Source: Pyrinomonadaceae bacterium
GTDB lineage: Bacteria > Acidobacteriota > Blastocatellia > Pyrinomonadales > Pyrinomonadaceae
Assembly (NCBI GenBank): GCA_026785925.1
Contig: JAJAZE010000235.1
Span: 1 to 37,325, forward strand
DNA: 37,325 nt
Direction of reading: 5' to 3'
Every line of letters starts with the position of its first letter. Position 1 is the first letter of the stretch. Under the pieces are notes generated by a model. That model made no database searches. It was given only the letters and a program-made list of their open reading frames with translations, and had not been told where the DNA came from. The translations under genes were made by a program, and so were the position numbers. Shown in pieces: positions 8,411 to 16,986 of the stretch.

Positions 8411-9118
8411 TCAAATATCATTCAGCTTGCGTCTTAATTCTTCGCGCCCGCGGGCGATGCGCGATTTTACGGTTCCGATGTTGACCTGCAAAGCCAACGC
8501 GATTTCTTCATAACTCAAACCTTCGATGTCGCATAAAACAACGGCTTCCCGAAAAATCTCCGGCAAATCCCTTAACGCATCGGTCAGACGACTTTCGCGT
8601 TCACGCTGAAGAATCGTTTCTTCGGGATTGGCGCAATCGCTCGGAATCGTCTCGCTGAACGGCGCGGCGTTTTCGCCGACGGGCGCGTCGAGGGAAAATG
8701 TTTTCCCACGGCGGCGGCGCGTCCACCAGCGAAAGCGGTTGCGCGATTCGTTAATCGCAATTCGCACGAGCCACGTTTTTAAATCGGCTTCGCCGCGAAA
8801 TTTTGCAATTGCTTTGAGTGCGCTTAAAAAAGTTTCCTGCGTCAAATCCGCCGCTTCTTCTGCATCCTCGGTCAAGCGGAAAAGCACGGCGTAGATGTCC
8901 GCCGAATAACGCAGCACCAATTTATCGAACGCTTCCGCATCGCCAAGTTTTAATTTTTCAATGAACCCATTTTCGACGGATGAACGGGCGGAGTTTTGTC
9001 CATTCGCCAGCGCGACTTCGCTAAATTCTTCCTCGCCAAATGTCATTGACTTTCCGAAGAACATTTTCTGTCTTTTTCCTTCCGTGACGGGCAAGATTTT
9101 CAAATCGCTCATCCGCAT
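8411..9118 (-). CDS. ECF-type RNA polymerase sigma factor (RpoE-like)
   Basis: The longest frame gives 235 residues. The conserved part begins near residue 50, so the first 20-45 residues may be leader or a mis-chosen start; Met19 and Met25 are alternatives. Region 2 is clear (DKLVLRYSADIYAVLFRLTE and EAADLTQETFLSALKAIAKF), as is the WLVRIAINESRNRFR helix. Region 4 has LPEIFREAVVLCDIEGLSYE and the helix-turn-helix TVKSRIARGREELRRKL. It should direct RNA polymerase to its own regulon, restrained by the anti-sigma protein encoded downstream. No ECF-type promoter could be recognised upstream. Confidence 0.93.
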   Translation of the reverse strand: MRMSDLKILPVTEGKRQKMFFGKSMTFGEEEFSEVALANGQNSARSSVENGFIEKLKLGDAEAFDKLVLRYSADIYAVLFRLTEDAEEAADLTQETFLSALKAIAKFRGEADLKTWLVRIAINESRNRFRWWTRRRRGKTFSLDAPVGENAAPFSETIPSDCANPEETILQRERESRLTDALRDLPEIFREAVVLCDIEGLSYEEIALALQVNIGTVKSRIARGREELRRKLNDI

Positions 9119-9185
9119 TTTCCGCGAACTGTTTTATTAGACACCGCTTTTTTGAAATTGTTCCCGGTTTTCTTAAAAAATTTAT

Positions 9186-9320
9186 GACGCGGAGACACCG
9201 AGACGCGGGGACGCGGAGATGTCATACCGGAATTTGTTTTTTTCGTTGTCGAAATTTTGTTTTTGCAAGTCTCAATGTCTCCTATTCTCCGCGTCTCCGT
9301 GTCTCCGCGTCTCCGTGTCC
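9186..9320. repeat. Inverted block of GGAGAC-type tandem repeats in a gene-poor gap
   Basis: The 317-base gap 9119-9435 has no supportable gene. At 9186-9221 units of the kind GACGCGGAGACACC recur, and at 9285-9320 the complementary kind (CTCCGCGTCTCCGTGTC) recurs. The two blocks can pair as arms of a long stem around a roughly 63-base loop. The wording resembles dispersed intergenic repeats seen in many large soil genomes. A related segment lies near 19063-19080 inside the VIT-VWA gene. Confidence 0.7.
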
Positions 9321-9410
9321 TTGCTCTGGAAGACGTTTTGCGATAAATTTACTATTTCGCAAAAATTCCAAACAATCGAAAACACTTATCCGCGATTATA
9401 CAACGACCAG

Positions 9411-9425
9411 GCAATTATAAATTGC
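9411..9425. promoter_or_regulatory. Perfect palindrome just before the YfgM-like gene
   Basis: GCAATTATAAATTGC is a perfect inverted repeat (6-bp arms, 3-base centre) and ends 10 bases before the ATG at 9436. It could be an operator overlapping a -10 region (TATAAA) or a short hairpin at the ribosome binding site. Confidence 0.4.
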
Positions 9426-9435
9426 AATTTTTACA

Positions 9436-10299
9436 ATGGCTAGAAAAAAGAGACAAATCCCCGAACAATTTCAAACGCCCGTGCAGACGGCGGACAAACC
9501 CAAAACCGCTTACCAGGACGATTTTCAGTCGGGCGGCAACCAAAGAGTCGAAGAATTCGGCAAACAATTTGAAGGCAAAGGCAGAAACATTCTTTACGGA
9601 TTAGCGGCGGTTGCAGTTTTAGCCGTTTTAATCGGAATCTTTTTCGCTTGGAATCGCCGGAGCGAAGCGGCGGCGCAAACCGCGCTCGGCAAAGCGATTG
9701 AAACTTCGCAGGCGCAGGTTTCGGCTTCGCCCGCGCCCGCCGGATTTACCGGCAAAATGTTCAAAACCGACAAAGAACGCTCTGAAGCCGCCATCGCGGA
9801 GTTTCAAGCCGTCGCCGACAAATTCGGTAATCCGACCAAAGATAAAGCGCGCTATTTCGTCGCCGTCAATCGTCTCAAGATTGACCGTCCGGCTGCCGTT
9901 CAGGAACTCGAAGGCTTGGCAAAAAATAGCGGCGAAATCGGCACACTTTCCAAATTTGCATTGGCGCAGGCGAAAACCGGTGATGGACGGCTCGACGAAG
10001 CCGCCGCGCTCTACAATGAATTAATCGCGCTTCCAAACTCGGTTCTTTCCAAAGACACGCTTAATTTTGAATTGGCAAATATCTATCAGAAACAGGGCAA
10101 GACGACCGAAGCCGCCGATATTTATTACAACATTGCCAAACCCGCGAGCGAAGCCAAAGGTTTAGACGGCAAACCCGTTCCGATGTCGCAAACCGCCCGT
10201 GAAGCCAAGGACAAACTCGAAGAAATCAACCCCGAACGCGCCAAAGAAATCGTTGAACCCGCGCCCGAATCGCCGTTCGGCGGAATGCCGATAGGTTAG
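9436..10299 (+). CDS. YfgM-like membrane-anchored TPR protein
   Basis: The 287-residue protein has a Lys/Gln-rich cytoplasmic start of about 50 residues. One membrane helix follows (about 53-71, YGLAAVAVLAVLIGIFFAW). An extracytoplasmic TPR-like domain comes after it (AVADKFGNP, RLDEAAALYNELIALP, LANIYQKQGKTTEAADIYYN) with a Pro/Gly tail PESPFGGMPIG. Order and size match the YfgM / TPR_21 group, which in gammaproteobacteria works with the Sec-associated chaperone PpiD. That partner is not in this window. It is a single gene with its own terminator. Confidence 0.78.
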   Translation: MARKKRQIPEQFQTPVQTADKPKTAYQDDFQSGGNQRVEEFGKQFEGKGRNILYGLAAVAVLAVLIGIFFAWNRRSEAAAQTALGKAIETSQAQVSASPAPAGFTGKMFKTDKERSEAAIAEFQAVADKFGNPTKDKARYFVAVNRLKIDRPAAVQELEGLAKNSGEIGTLSKFALAQAKTGDGRLDEAAALYNELIALPNSVLSKDTLNFELANIYQKQGKTTEAADIYYNIAKPASEAKGLDGKPVPMSQTAREAKDKLEEINPERAKEIVEPAPESPFGGMPIG

Positions 10300-10326
10300 C
10301 AGGCAAAAGTTTTTGTGAAGTGTCGA

Positions 10327-10375
10327 GCGGTGAGCGAAGTTGTTGCGTTTCAACTTTTTCGCTCACCGCTTTTTC
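10327..10375 (+). terminator. Intrinsic terminator after the YfgM-like gene
   Basis: GCGGTGAGCGAA (10327-10338) pairs with TTCGCTCACCGC (10358-10369) over 12 bp and is followed by TTTTTC. The loop holds a small inner stem (GTTG with CAAC). Confidence 0.85.
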
Positions 10376-10441
10376 TCAAACTAACTCAAAAAATCACACT
10401 TCATTAGTCATTTTTAAAACTTGAGCTATAATAAAACCCAA

Positions 10442-11875
10442 GTGAGCAACACAATACCGGCGAAAACAGGCGAAATTTCTTCCGAGAAACTTTCCGCCGC
10501 CACGACATTTCCCAACGATATTATCAGCATTCGGGTTTCACCGAATAGTTATTTTATCGCGTTGTTTCTGACGACTTTTGTTTCCGGTTTTTTAGTTTAT
10601 CTGGAGCGTGATTTGTTTGCGCTAACGCTTTTTTGCGCCGGTTGGATAATTTTTCCGCTGCTTGCGTGGACTGACCGCATCGTGTTCGACGGCAAACGCC
10701 TGACGCGCACCGGATTTTTGTCGCGCTTCTCGGCGCGGCTCGATTCGACGAAGTATCGCATCAGAATTTCCGACATCGAACAGGTTGAATCGCAGGCACT
10801 GCGCGCGTTAAAGCGCGGCGGCAACGTCTTTTACCGCTACCGAACGACGGTCAGAGGCAAAAACTTGAAATTCGTTTTCGCATCGGGCGGCGAAGATTAT
10901 CGCCGGATGATTCATAAAATTCTGCCGCTGCTGCCGGAAAATGCGCTCGACAATCGTTCTATCGAACTACGCGATTATCTGACCGAACCGAAGGAAACTT
11001 TGATGAAAGCCGAGTTTGCCCGCATTCCGTCGGCGGACGTTTTGGAAAGCTCTCTGAATGAATTTCAAAACGCCCAAAAGAATTTGCGGGTGAAGCGCGG
11101 CGAAAAAATGGTCGGCGGCGAAGAACTTGAAAAAGCCGATTACCTGCATCAACTCGCCAATGAATTGCGGCTTTCCGGTTATCTGCTGCAATCGCTCGAA
11201 GCCTTTCGCCGCGCGCTTGTTTTGAATCCGAAAGATGCCTGGCTGCTTTTTGATTTTGCTCGCGGTCTGCATTCGTTCGCCGGTTCGGAGAAAAACGAAA
11301 AACTGCGGTGGAAATCCTTCGCCGTGCTGCGGCTTGCCGAAAAACACGGACGGGCGGACGGCGCATTGCTGGCGCGTCTGGGCGAAAATTATTTTCAATA
11401 CGGCGAATGGCGACGCGCCGCCGACGTTTTCAAAAAGGCGATTGACACGACCGAAGTGAGTTTTCGTTCCGTTCGAGGTTTGGCGGAAATCGCGCTCCGC
11501 GACGGTAAAATCGCGCACGTCATTCATCATTTCGGCACGGCAAACCGGCTCGCCGAAACGCCCGCGCTCCGGCGTTGGACGCAAAATGAGAGCGAGTATT
11601 TTTCGCGCCTGAACTCGGACGAAGATTATATGGAAATGGAAATCAGCCGCGTTAATCTGCTCGAAAGTTTTGAAACGGCGAAAAAAACGTGTCTGAAAAT
11701 CGCTTTCTTTGGTTTTCCCGCGATAATTTTCGGTTTGGCTGCCGACGATCTGATTACCAACATCGGCTGGGCAGTTTCGTGCGTCGCGCTTGCGGTTTGG
11801 GTCGGATTGATGTTGAGCCAAAATCTGCTTTCGGCGCGTGTGCCGTCCGACATAGATTTTGAAGACGAAGATTAA
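10442..11875 (+). CDS. Membrane protein with PH-like domain, TPR region and C-terminal helices
   Basis: The product has 477 residues from GTG at 10442, or 484 from an in-frame TTG at 10421. Two N-terminal membrane helices (about 35-75) lead into a bacterial PH-like domain (DRIVFDGKRLTRTGFLSRFS to about 160). A soluble middle with TPR-like helices follows (LRLSGYLLQSLEAFRRALVL, YFQYGEWRRAADVFKKAI). Two more membrane helices lie near 420-465 before an acidic end. A perfect TATAAT (10427-10432) overlaps the TTG start. If it is the -10 box, transcription starts only a few bases before the GTG, so I prefer GTG and a near-leaderless mRNA. The function is unknown. Confidence 0.8.
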   Translation: MSNTIPAKTGEISSEKLSAATTFPNDIISIRVSPNSYFIALFLTTFVSGFLVYLERDLFALTLFCAGWIIFPLLAWTDRIVFDGKRLTRTGFLSRFSARLDSTKYRIRISDIEQVESQALRALKRGGNVFYRYRTTVRGKNLKFVFASGGEDYRRMIHKILPLLPENALDNRSIELRDYLTEPKETLMKAEFARIPSADVLESSLNEFQNAQKNLRVKRGEKMVGGEELEKADYLHQLANELRLSGYLLQSLEAFRRALVLNPKDAWLLFDFARGLHSFAGSEKNEKLRWKSFAVLRLAEKHGRADGALLARLGENYFQYGEWRRAADVFKKAIDTTEVSFRSVRGLAEIALRDGKIAHVIHHFGTANRLAETPALRRWTQNESEYFSRLNSDEDYMEMEISRVNLLESFETAKKTCLKIAFFGFPAIIFGLAADDLITNIGWAVSCVALAVWVGLMLSQNLLSARVPSDIDFEDED

Positions 11876-11913
11876 ATAGTTCCCGACAACAATAATTTTT
11901 GATACGATATTTC

Positions 11914-11943
11914 CGGCTTGACGCAATTTTTCCGCTCAAGCCG
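11914..11943 (+). other. 8-bp hairpin between the PH/TPR gene and dedA-like gene
   Basis: CGGCTTGA (11914-11921) pairs perfectly with TCAAGCCG (11936-11943) and is followed by TTTCATTATT. It may act as a weak terminator for the upstream gene, or as a structure controlling translation of the next gene, whose ATG lies 10 bases on. Confidence 0.45.
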
Positions 11944-11953
11944 TTTCATTATT

Positions 11954-12679
11954 ATGGAATCAATCACTGAATTTCTTTATCACCTGAAAGATTTTTTAAA
12001 TCCGAAGTTTATCATTGACTATTTGCTCAACTGGCTCGGTGTCTACGTTTATTTCGGTTTATTTTTTATTATCTTTGCTGAAACCGGCTTGGCAATCGGC
12101 TTTTTTCTGCCCGGCGATTCACTGCTTGTCGTCGCCGGACTTTTCGCGGCGGCGGGAAAATTAAATTTATGGGTGATGCTGGTTTCGCTTTTCGTGGCGG
12201 CGGTCATCGGCGATGCGGTCGGTTATTATACTGGCAAAAAAATGGGTAAAGCGATTTTCAGCCGCCCGAAATCGAGGTTGTTCAACCCGAAACATCTCGT
12301 CAAGGCGCACTCCTTCTATGAAAAATACGGCGGCAAAACCATCATCATCGCCCGTTTCGTGCCGATTGTCCGCACCTTCGCGCCGATTGTCGCGGGCGCG
12401 GCTGATATGTCGTACAAAAACTTTCTCGCCTACAACATTCTCGGCGGGTTTCTGTGGGTGACATCTATGCTGTTCGCCGGATATTTTCTCGGCGGTTTAG
12501 TTGAAAAAGCGGTGCAAAATTTACTCGGCATCGAAAATTTTAAACTCGAAGACCACATTGATAAAGTCGTCATCGTGATTGTCCTGCTCTCGATTTTGCC
12601 GATGATTATCGAATATCTCAAAGCGCGGCGCGAACGCAAACTAAGCGACACGCAAGTCGTCAGCGGATCCGAAATGTAG
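11954..12679 (+). CDS. DedA/SNARE-associated (VTT) family membrane protein
   Basis: The protein has 241 residues from ATG at 11954 (MESITEFLYHL). It shows the family signatures in order: ETGLAIGFFLPGDSLLVVAG, GDAVGYYTGKKMGK, the F-x-R-F/PxxR re-entrant motif as IIARFVPIVRTFAPIVAGAA, and GGFLWVTSMLFAGYFLGG. DedA proteins are inner-membrane transporters; members are linked to flipping of polyprenyl or phospholipid carriers and to envelope and pH homeostasis. The exact substrate here cannot be read from sequence. No operon partner: it is followed by tRNA-Pro with its own promoter. Confidence 0.95.
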   Translation: MESITEFLYHLKDFLNPKFIIDYLLNWLGVYVYFGLFFIIFAETGLAIGFFLPGDSLLVVAGLFAAAGKLNLWVMLVSLFVAAVIGDAVGYYTGKKMGKAIFSRPKSRLFNPKHLVKAHSFYEKYGGKTIIIARFVPIVRTFAPIVAGAADMSYKNFLAYNILGGFLWVTSMLFAGYFLGGLVEKAVQNLLGIENFKLEDHIDKVVIVIVLLSILPMIIEYLKARRERKLSDTQVVSGSEM

Positions 12680-12686
12680 TATTCGT

Positions 12687-12715
12687 TTGACTTAATGCGA
12701 CAGGTCAACTAATAT
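12687..12715 (+). promoter_or_regulatory. Sigma70-type promoter for tRNA-Pro(CGG)
   Basis: TTGACT (12687-12692) and TAATAT (12710-12715) are separated by exactly 17 bases. The predicted start is about 10 bases before the tRNA 5' end at 12733. Confidence 0.75.
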
Positions 12716-12732
12716 CAGTAACTTGAGTTTAG

Positions 12733-12809
<77 letters not shown>

Positions 12810-12823
12810 ATTTTTAAGTTAAA

Positions 12824-12857
12824 AGGCTTTTCGGTCCAGTCCGAAAAGCCTTTTTTT
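12824..12857 (+). terminator. Intrinsic terminator after tRNA-Pro(CGG)
   Basis: AGGCTTTTCGG (12824-12834) pairs perfectly with CCGAAAAGCCT (12841-12851) over 11 bp with a 6-base loop, followed by a T run. Confidence 0.93.
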
Positions 12858-13014
12858 GTTTCTCAAAGATATTCTCAACATCTTACCAGTTATTATTTGA
12901 GTGAACCGCCTTCTGCGACAACGCAGCGACTTCCAACCGGCTGATTAAAAATTCACGATACTTTCTTCTCTCGCCGCTGACTTTTAGTATATTAAACAAA
13001 AGGTAATCTTTTTT

Positions 13015-13776
13015 ATGTCAGTTTTAATAGCCGAGGACAATCTGGCGCAGCGTCATTATTTAAATGAAATTCTGACCAGAGAATTTTCCGAATACATTCC
13101 CGTCATCGAAGCCGCCGACGGCGAAGAAGCCGTCAAACTGACGCTCGAAAACAAGCCTCTGCTCTGCATTTTCGATATTCAGATGCCGAAACTTTCGGGT
13201 GTCAAAGCCGCCCGCGCCGTGTGGCGCGAACTGCCCGCGACGCGCATTATTTTCTGGACGCAGTTTCCGCACGAAATCTACATCAACGAGATTCGCAAAA
13301 TTGTCCGTTCGATTGAGCCGCAGCCGACTTACGGATTTATCCACAAAAACAATCCCGAACCGCGTTTTTTGCGTTTTGTCGCTACCGTTTTGGAAGATGG
13401 CGCGGATATGATTGACCCGCTTTTTAAAGATTCTTTTCAGCGTCCGCTGCTGACCGAATTTGAAGCCGAAGCCCTGCGCTATCTGGCTCTCGGCTTATCG
13501 AATTGGGCGATTGCCCGCAAATGCAGTCTTTCGCTGCGCGGTGTCGAAAGCCGTCTGGCAAATCTTTACGAAAAATTAATTAACCCGCTGGAGAAAACCG
13601 CCGACGAAACTTATGACAAACTCGTCTATAATGTCCGCACCCGCGCTTTTAGTGAAGCTCTCCGGCGCGGGCTGATTAACGCCGACGAAATCGAAAAAGC
13701 CGAAGGCGAACTCGTTCACTGGCTGGAGCGCGATTACCGACGTTTTCTGACGGAAAAAGACGCGAAAGAAAAATGA
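13015..13776 (+). CDS. Response regulator, REC plus LuxR-type helix-turn-helix
   Basis: The 253-residue protein has a receiver domain (1-125) with the acidic pocket E7-D8, phospho-acceptor Asp54 in FDIQMPKLSG, Thr/Trp switch region IIFWTQF, and a Lys in FIHKNN. A LuxR/GerE-like DNA-binding domain follows (LTEFEAEALRYLALGLSNWA, then LSLRGVESRLANLYEKL). The insertion RSIEPQPTYGF before the Lys and a C-terminal extension of about 45 residues are less usual. Its stop overlaps the start of the histidine kinase gene (ATGA at 13773-13776), so they are translationally coupled partners. The promoter is not certain; TATATT near 12990 is a possible -10. Confidence 0.93.
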   Translation: MSVLIAEDNLAQRHYLNEILTREFSEYIPVIEAADGEEAVKLTLENKPLLCIFDIQMPKLSGVKAARAVWRELPATRIIFWTQFPHEIYINEIRKIVRSIEPQPTYGFIHKNNPEPRFLRFVATVLEDGADMIDPLFKDSFQRPLLTEFEAEALRYLALGLSNWAIARKCSLSLRGVESRLANLYEKLINPLEKTADETYDKLVYNVRTRAFSEALRRGLINADEIEKAEGELVHWLERDYRRFLTEKDAKEK

Positions 13777-16607
13777 ATGTGCCGGTTAATATCCAAAAAA
13801 AATTATTTCTCATACTGTTTGTGATATTCGCTTGTTATTCCCGCGCACCGGCGCAGGAATCCGACGCGCCGACCGATCAAAATTTACATCAATGGGGCGC
13901 AATCAGTTTATTTAACGGGTTGCCGTCAAACACCGTCCGGGCAATCGCGCAAACCGCCAACGGCGTTTTATGGTTCGGAACCGACGGCGGTTTGGCAAAA
14001 TTCGACGGGCGCGTAATCGAAAAAGTTTCGTTTCCCGATTCGGACGCGGCAAGCGTCTTTGCGCTTGCCGCCGCGCCGGACGGCTCGCTTTGGATCGGGA
14101 CTGATCGAGGAGCTTTTCGATTTTTGGGCGGCAGATTTTATTCGATTGAAGAAACGCGCCAGAAAGCGATTAATTCGATTTTAATCGGCAGCGAAGGAAT
14201 TTTTCTCGGCAGCGCGGCGGCGATTTTCAAAGTCGAAACAGGCGCGGAGAACTCGCTCGATGTTTCCGAAATTCTCAGACAGGATTTAAAAATCAACGCG
14301 CTGGCAAACGGCGAAAATGCGTTGCTGCTCGGTTCTCTGGGGCGCGGACTGATTTCGTTTTCCGACGGCGCGGCGCAGGAAATACGAACTCGCCCGCGCC
14401 CGTTTTTTATCAATGTTCTCGCCCGCGATTGGCAAAATAACCTTTGGCTCGGCGCGGACACCGGCGATAAATCGAGCGGGCTTTATTTGGCAAATAATAT
14501 CGCTCGTCCCGAACTTATCGGCGGCAGCGACATCGGCACGGTGACGGCGATTTCCGGCGGCGCGAGCGGTGATTTATGGGTCGGAACGAAAAACAACGGA
14601 CTCTTTTATCTGCGCGGCGAGCAAATCGTAAAAAATTTCACTTTTGCAAATACGGCGGGCGGTTTGCGCTCGAACAGAATTTTCAACGTCTTTGTTGACC
14701 GCGAAAAAACCGTCTGGATCGGAACTGACCGCGGCATCAGCCGTTACGACGCGCAAAGTCCTTTTAATCGAACTTTCTCGGCAGATGCCGCGCCCAACGT
14801 CGTTCGCACACTTTATAAAACCACCGCCGGAAAAATCTTGGCGGGAACCAATCGCGGATTGTTCACGCTTGAAAACGGCGCGTGGAACGAGGCGGAAAAA
14901 TTTTCTCAAAAAACCGTTTATGCGGCGGCTGAAAACATCAAAGGCGAAATTTTTATCGGCGCGGCGAGCGGTCTTTACAGTTTTAACGGCGAAAAAATTC
15001 TGACGGGCGATGTTCGCGCCGTCGAAAATTTTCAAGGTAAAATTTACGCCGCTGTTTTCGGCAAAGGATTGATTGAAATCGTCGGCGAAAGTGAAAAACT
15101 CATTTTTGAAAATAAGACGATAACGGCACTTTTATCCGATAAAACAAATTTGCTGATCGGCACGGGCGCGGGCGAAATTTTCACTTTTGACGGAAAGCAA
15201 ATCACGCGCAGCGAGCAATTTAAGGATTTGAACGGCGCGGCGATTTGGCGAATCAGGCAAAATGGTGAAAGCCTTTTGTTCGCTACCGAAAAGGGTTTGT
15301 TCGTTTATCGGAACGATTCGGTTGAAAAATATCTGCTCGATAAAGTCGTGCGCGATGCTTTTATTACCGAGAATAAGGAAATCTGGGCGGCGACTATCGG
15401 CGGCGGTTTGTTTCATTTAAAGTTCGATGAAATTTTCGGCTGGCTGACGGCGAATTTAACCGCCGAGCAAGGCTTGCCGTCGGCGAGCGTTTTTGCGCTT
15501 TTGCCGCTGACGGGCAGCAAGTTTTTAGTCGGCACGACACGCGGCATCGCCGATTACACGCCGAACGACGTGCCGCCGCAGATTGTGCCGCCGCGCATTT
15601 TGAGCCAGCGTCTCTATTCCGAACCGGAAATGCGGCGCGGCATTCGGCTCGAATATCCGCAGAACAGTCTCGTTTTAGAAGTTACGGGTTTGAGCAGCCG
15701 CACTTTTCCCGAACAATTTCAATACGCTTTTACACTCAAAAACTCTAACGGCGAGATTATTAAAAAGAAAATCTCGAACGAAGCGCAGTTTTTGATGGAC
15801 GCGCTCGCAGCAGGCGATTATTTCGTCGAAGTCCGCGCGTTCAATCAGGATTTAACGGCGAGCGAACCTTTGAACTTTAATTTTACGGTTGCCGCCGCGC
15901 CTTTTCCCCGAACTTCCGCCACGCTTGCCGCGCTTCTCGCCGTCGCTTTAATCGCGCTCGTTTGGGCAATCGTCGAACGCCGCCGAATCACGGGCGCGAA
16001 TCGCCAACTAACCGCCGCCCGCCTCGATTTAGCCAACGAAGCCGAGCGCGAACGCCGCCGCATCGCCCGCGACCTGCACGACCAGACGCTTGCCGATTTG
16101 CGAAATCTGATGCTGATGTCCGACGCGCTGCCGGGCGAAACTGCGGAATTTCGCGGCGAAATCGAAAACGTCTCCGAAGAAATTCGCCGGATTTGCGAAG
16201 ATTTGAGTCCTTCCGTGCTGGAGAATGTCGGTTTGCTCGCCGCGCTCGAATTCCTGCTTTCAAACACGACGGCAAATTATGAATTCTCAGCTTCGGAAAA
16301 TTTGGAAGAGCGGCTCGTTTTGCCGCCGAGCGTCCAAATCCAGATTTTCCGCATCGCGCAGGAGGTTTTAAGCAATATCCAACGCCACGCCGCCGCCGAC
16401 CGAATAAAAATGCGCGTCTCCGATTCGATTGAAAGCGGCTTGACGCTTGAAATTGAAGATAACGGCAAAAATTTCGAGACGAAAAGCGCGACCGGAAAAG
16501 GGCGCGGACTTTCCAACATAAAATCACGCGCTGCGCTGATTAAAGCCGAAGTCGGTTGGAAAAGACCGGCTGACGGCGAAACTGTTTTTACACTTCACAA
16601 ACCATAA
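13773..16607 (+). CDS. Reg_prop propeller sensor histidine kinase (HisKA_3 type)
   Basis: The 944-residue protein begins with a signal segment (to about 28, APAQE). Repeated blades of the two-component regulator propeller type follow (GLPSNTVRAIAQTANGVLWF, GLRSNRIFNVFVDREKTVWI), to about residue 610. A Y_Y_Y-like Ig domain follows (about 620-705, NSLVLEVTGLSSRTFPEQFQ), then one membrane helix (about 713-733). The cytoplasmic part has a HisKA_3 box with His769 in RRRIARDLHDQTLADLRNL. A HATPase_c domain then shows RIAQEVLSNIQRHA, EIEDNGKNF and GRGLSNI. It should autophosphorylate and signal to the overlapping response regulator. Relatives of this design often sense glycans; the ligand here is unknown. 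Confidence 0.94.
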   Translation: MNVPVNIQKKLFLILFVIFACYSRAPAQESDAPTDQNLHQWGAISLFNGLPSNTVRAIAQTANGVLWFGTDGGLAKFDGRVIEKVSFPDSDAASVFALAAAPDGSLWIGTDRGAFRFLGGRFYSIEETRQKAINSILIGSEGIFLGSAAAIFKVETGAENSLDVSEILRQDLKINALANGENALLLGSLGRGLISFSDGAAQEIRTRPRPFFINVLARDWQNNLWLGADTGDKSSGLYLANNIARPELIGGSDIGTVTAISGGASGDLWVGTKNNGLFYLRGEQIVKNFTFANTAGGLRSNRIFNVFVDREKTVWIGTDRGISRYDAQSPFNRTFSADAAPNVVRTLYKTTAGKILAGTNRGLFTLENGAWNEAEKFSQKTVYAAAENIKGEIFIGAASGLYSFNGEKILTGDVRAVENFQGKIYAAVFGKGLIEIVGESEKLIFENKTITALLSDKTNLLIGTGAGEIFTFDGKQITRSEQFKDLNGAAIWRIRQNGESLLFATEKGLFVYRNDSVEKYLLDKVVRDAFITENKEIWAATIGGGLFHLKFDEIFGWLTANLTAEQGLPSASVFALLPLTGSKFLVGTTRGIADYTPNDVPPQIVPPRILSQRLYSEPEMRRGIRLEYPQNSLVLEVTGLSSRTFPEQFQYAFTLKNSNGEIIKKKISNEAQFLMDALAAGDYFVEVRAFNQDLTASEPLNFNFTVAAAPFPRTSATLAALLAVALIALVWAIVERRRITGANRQLTAARLDLANEAERERRRIARDLHDQTLADLRNLMLMSDALPGETAEFRGEIENVSEEIRRICEDLSPSVLENVGLLAALEFLLSNTTANYEFSASENLEERLVLPPSVQIQIFRIAQEVLSNIQRHAAADRIKMRVSDSIESGLTLEIEDNGKNFETKSATGKGRGLSNIKSRAALIKAEVGWKRPADGETVFTLHKP

Positions 16608-16620
16608 AATAATCGAGTCA

Positions 16621-16657
16621 TCCGCCAACGCAGCGCAGCGACGTTGCCTGCCGTTGC
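16621..16657 (+). repeat. 37-bp dispersed repeat, copy A
   Basis: The segment begins TCCGCCAACG and contains CGACGTTGCCTGC. It matches the reverse complement of 30428-30464 at about 33 of 37 positions. The two copies lie before and after the four-gene operon, in opposite orientation. Confidence 0.7.
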
Positions 16658-16667
16658 ACAGACATAA

Positions 16668-16817
16668 GCAGATCAGCAAAAGTTTTGAAAGATTTTGCTT
16701 TGAGTTCAGAGTCCAAACTTTAGTTTGTCTTTGTCCGCCAGCGGAGCGCGGCGGAAACACGCTGAAGCGTGGACTCTGAACTTTATTCAAAATGTCGCAA
16801 AACTTTTGCTGACCTGC
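16668..16817. repeat. 150-bp palindromic (MITE-like) element
   Basis: The left arm 16668-16715 and the reverse complement of the right arm 16770-16817 agree at about 40 of 48 positions, with perfect blocks TCAGCAAAAGTTTTG and GTTCAGAGTCCA. The 54-base centre holds further small hairpins (AAACTTTAGTTT and CACGCTGAAGCGTG). There is no reading frame of a transposase. The element occupies most of the 379-base gap 16608-16986, which otherwise holds repeat A and about 170 bases in which I see no gene. Confidence 0.8.
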
Positions 16818-16986
16818 CTAACTTGATTGGCAACGCATTTCTCGCCCTTCTGCGCTTGATGCGCGAAGAAAGTTCCGCGCTCCGACTCTGTGGTTGTCCA
16901 CACGCCCGCAACCGTTCTGTCGCAACCGCTCGCCGTTACGCGGCACGTTAAAAACACCGACTCGATAAAACATAATCCGTAGGTGT

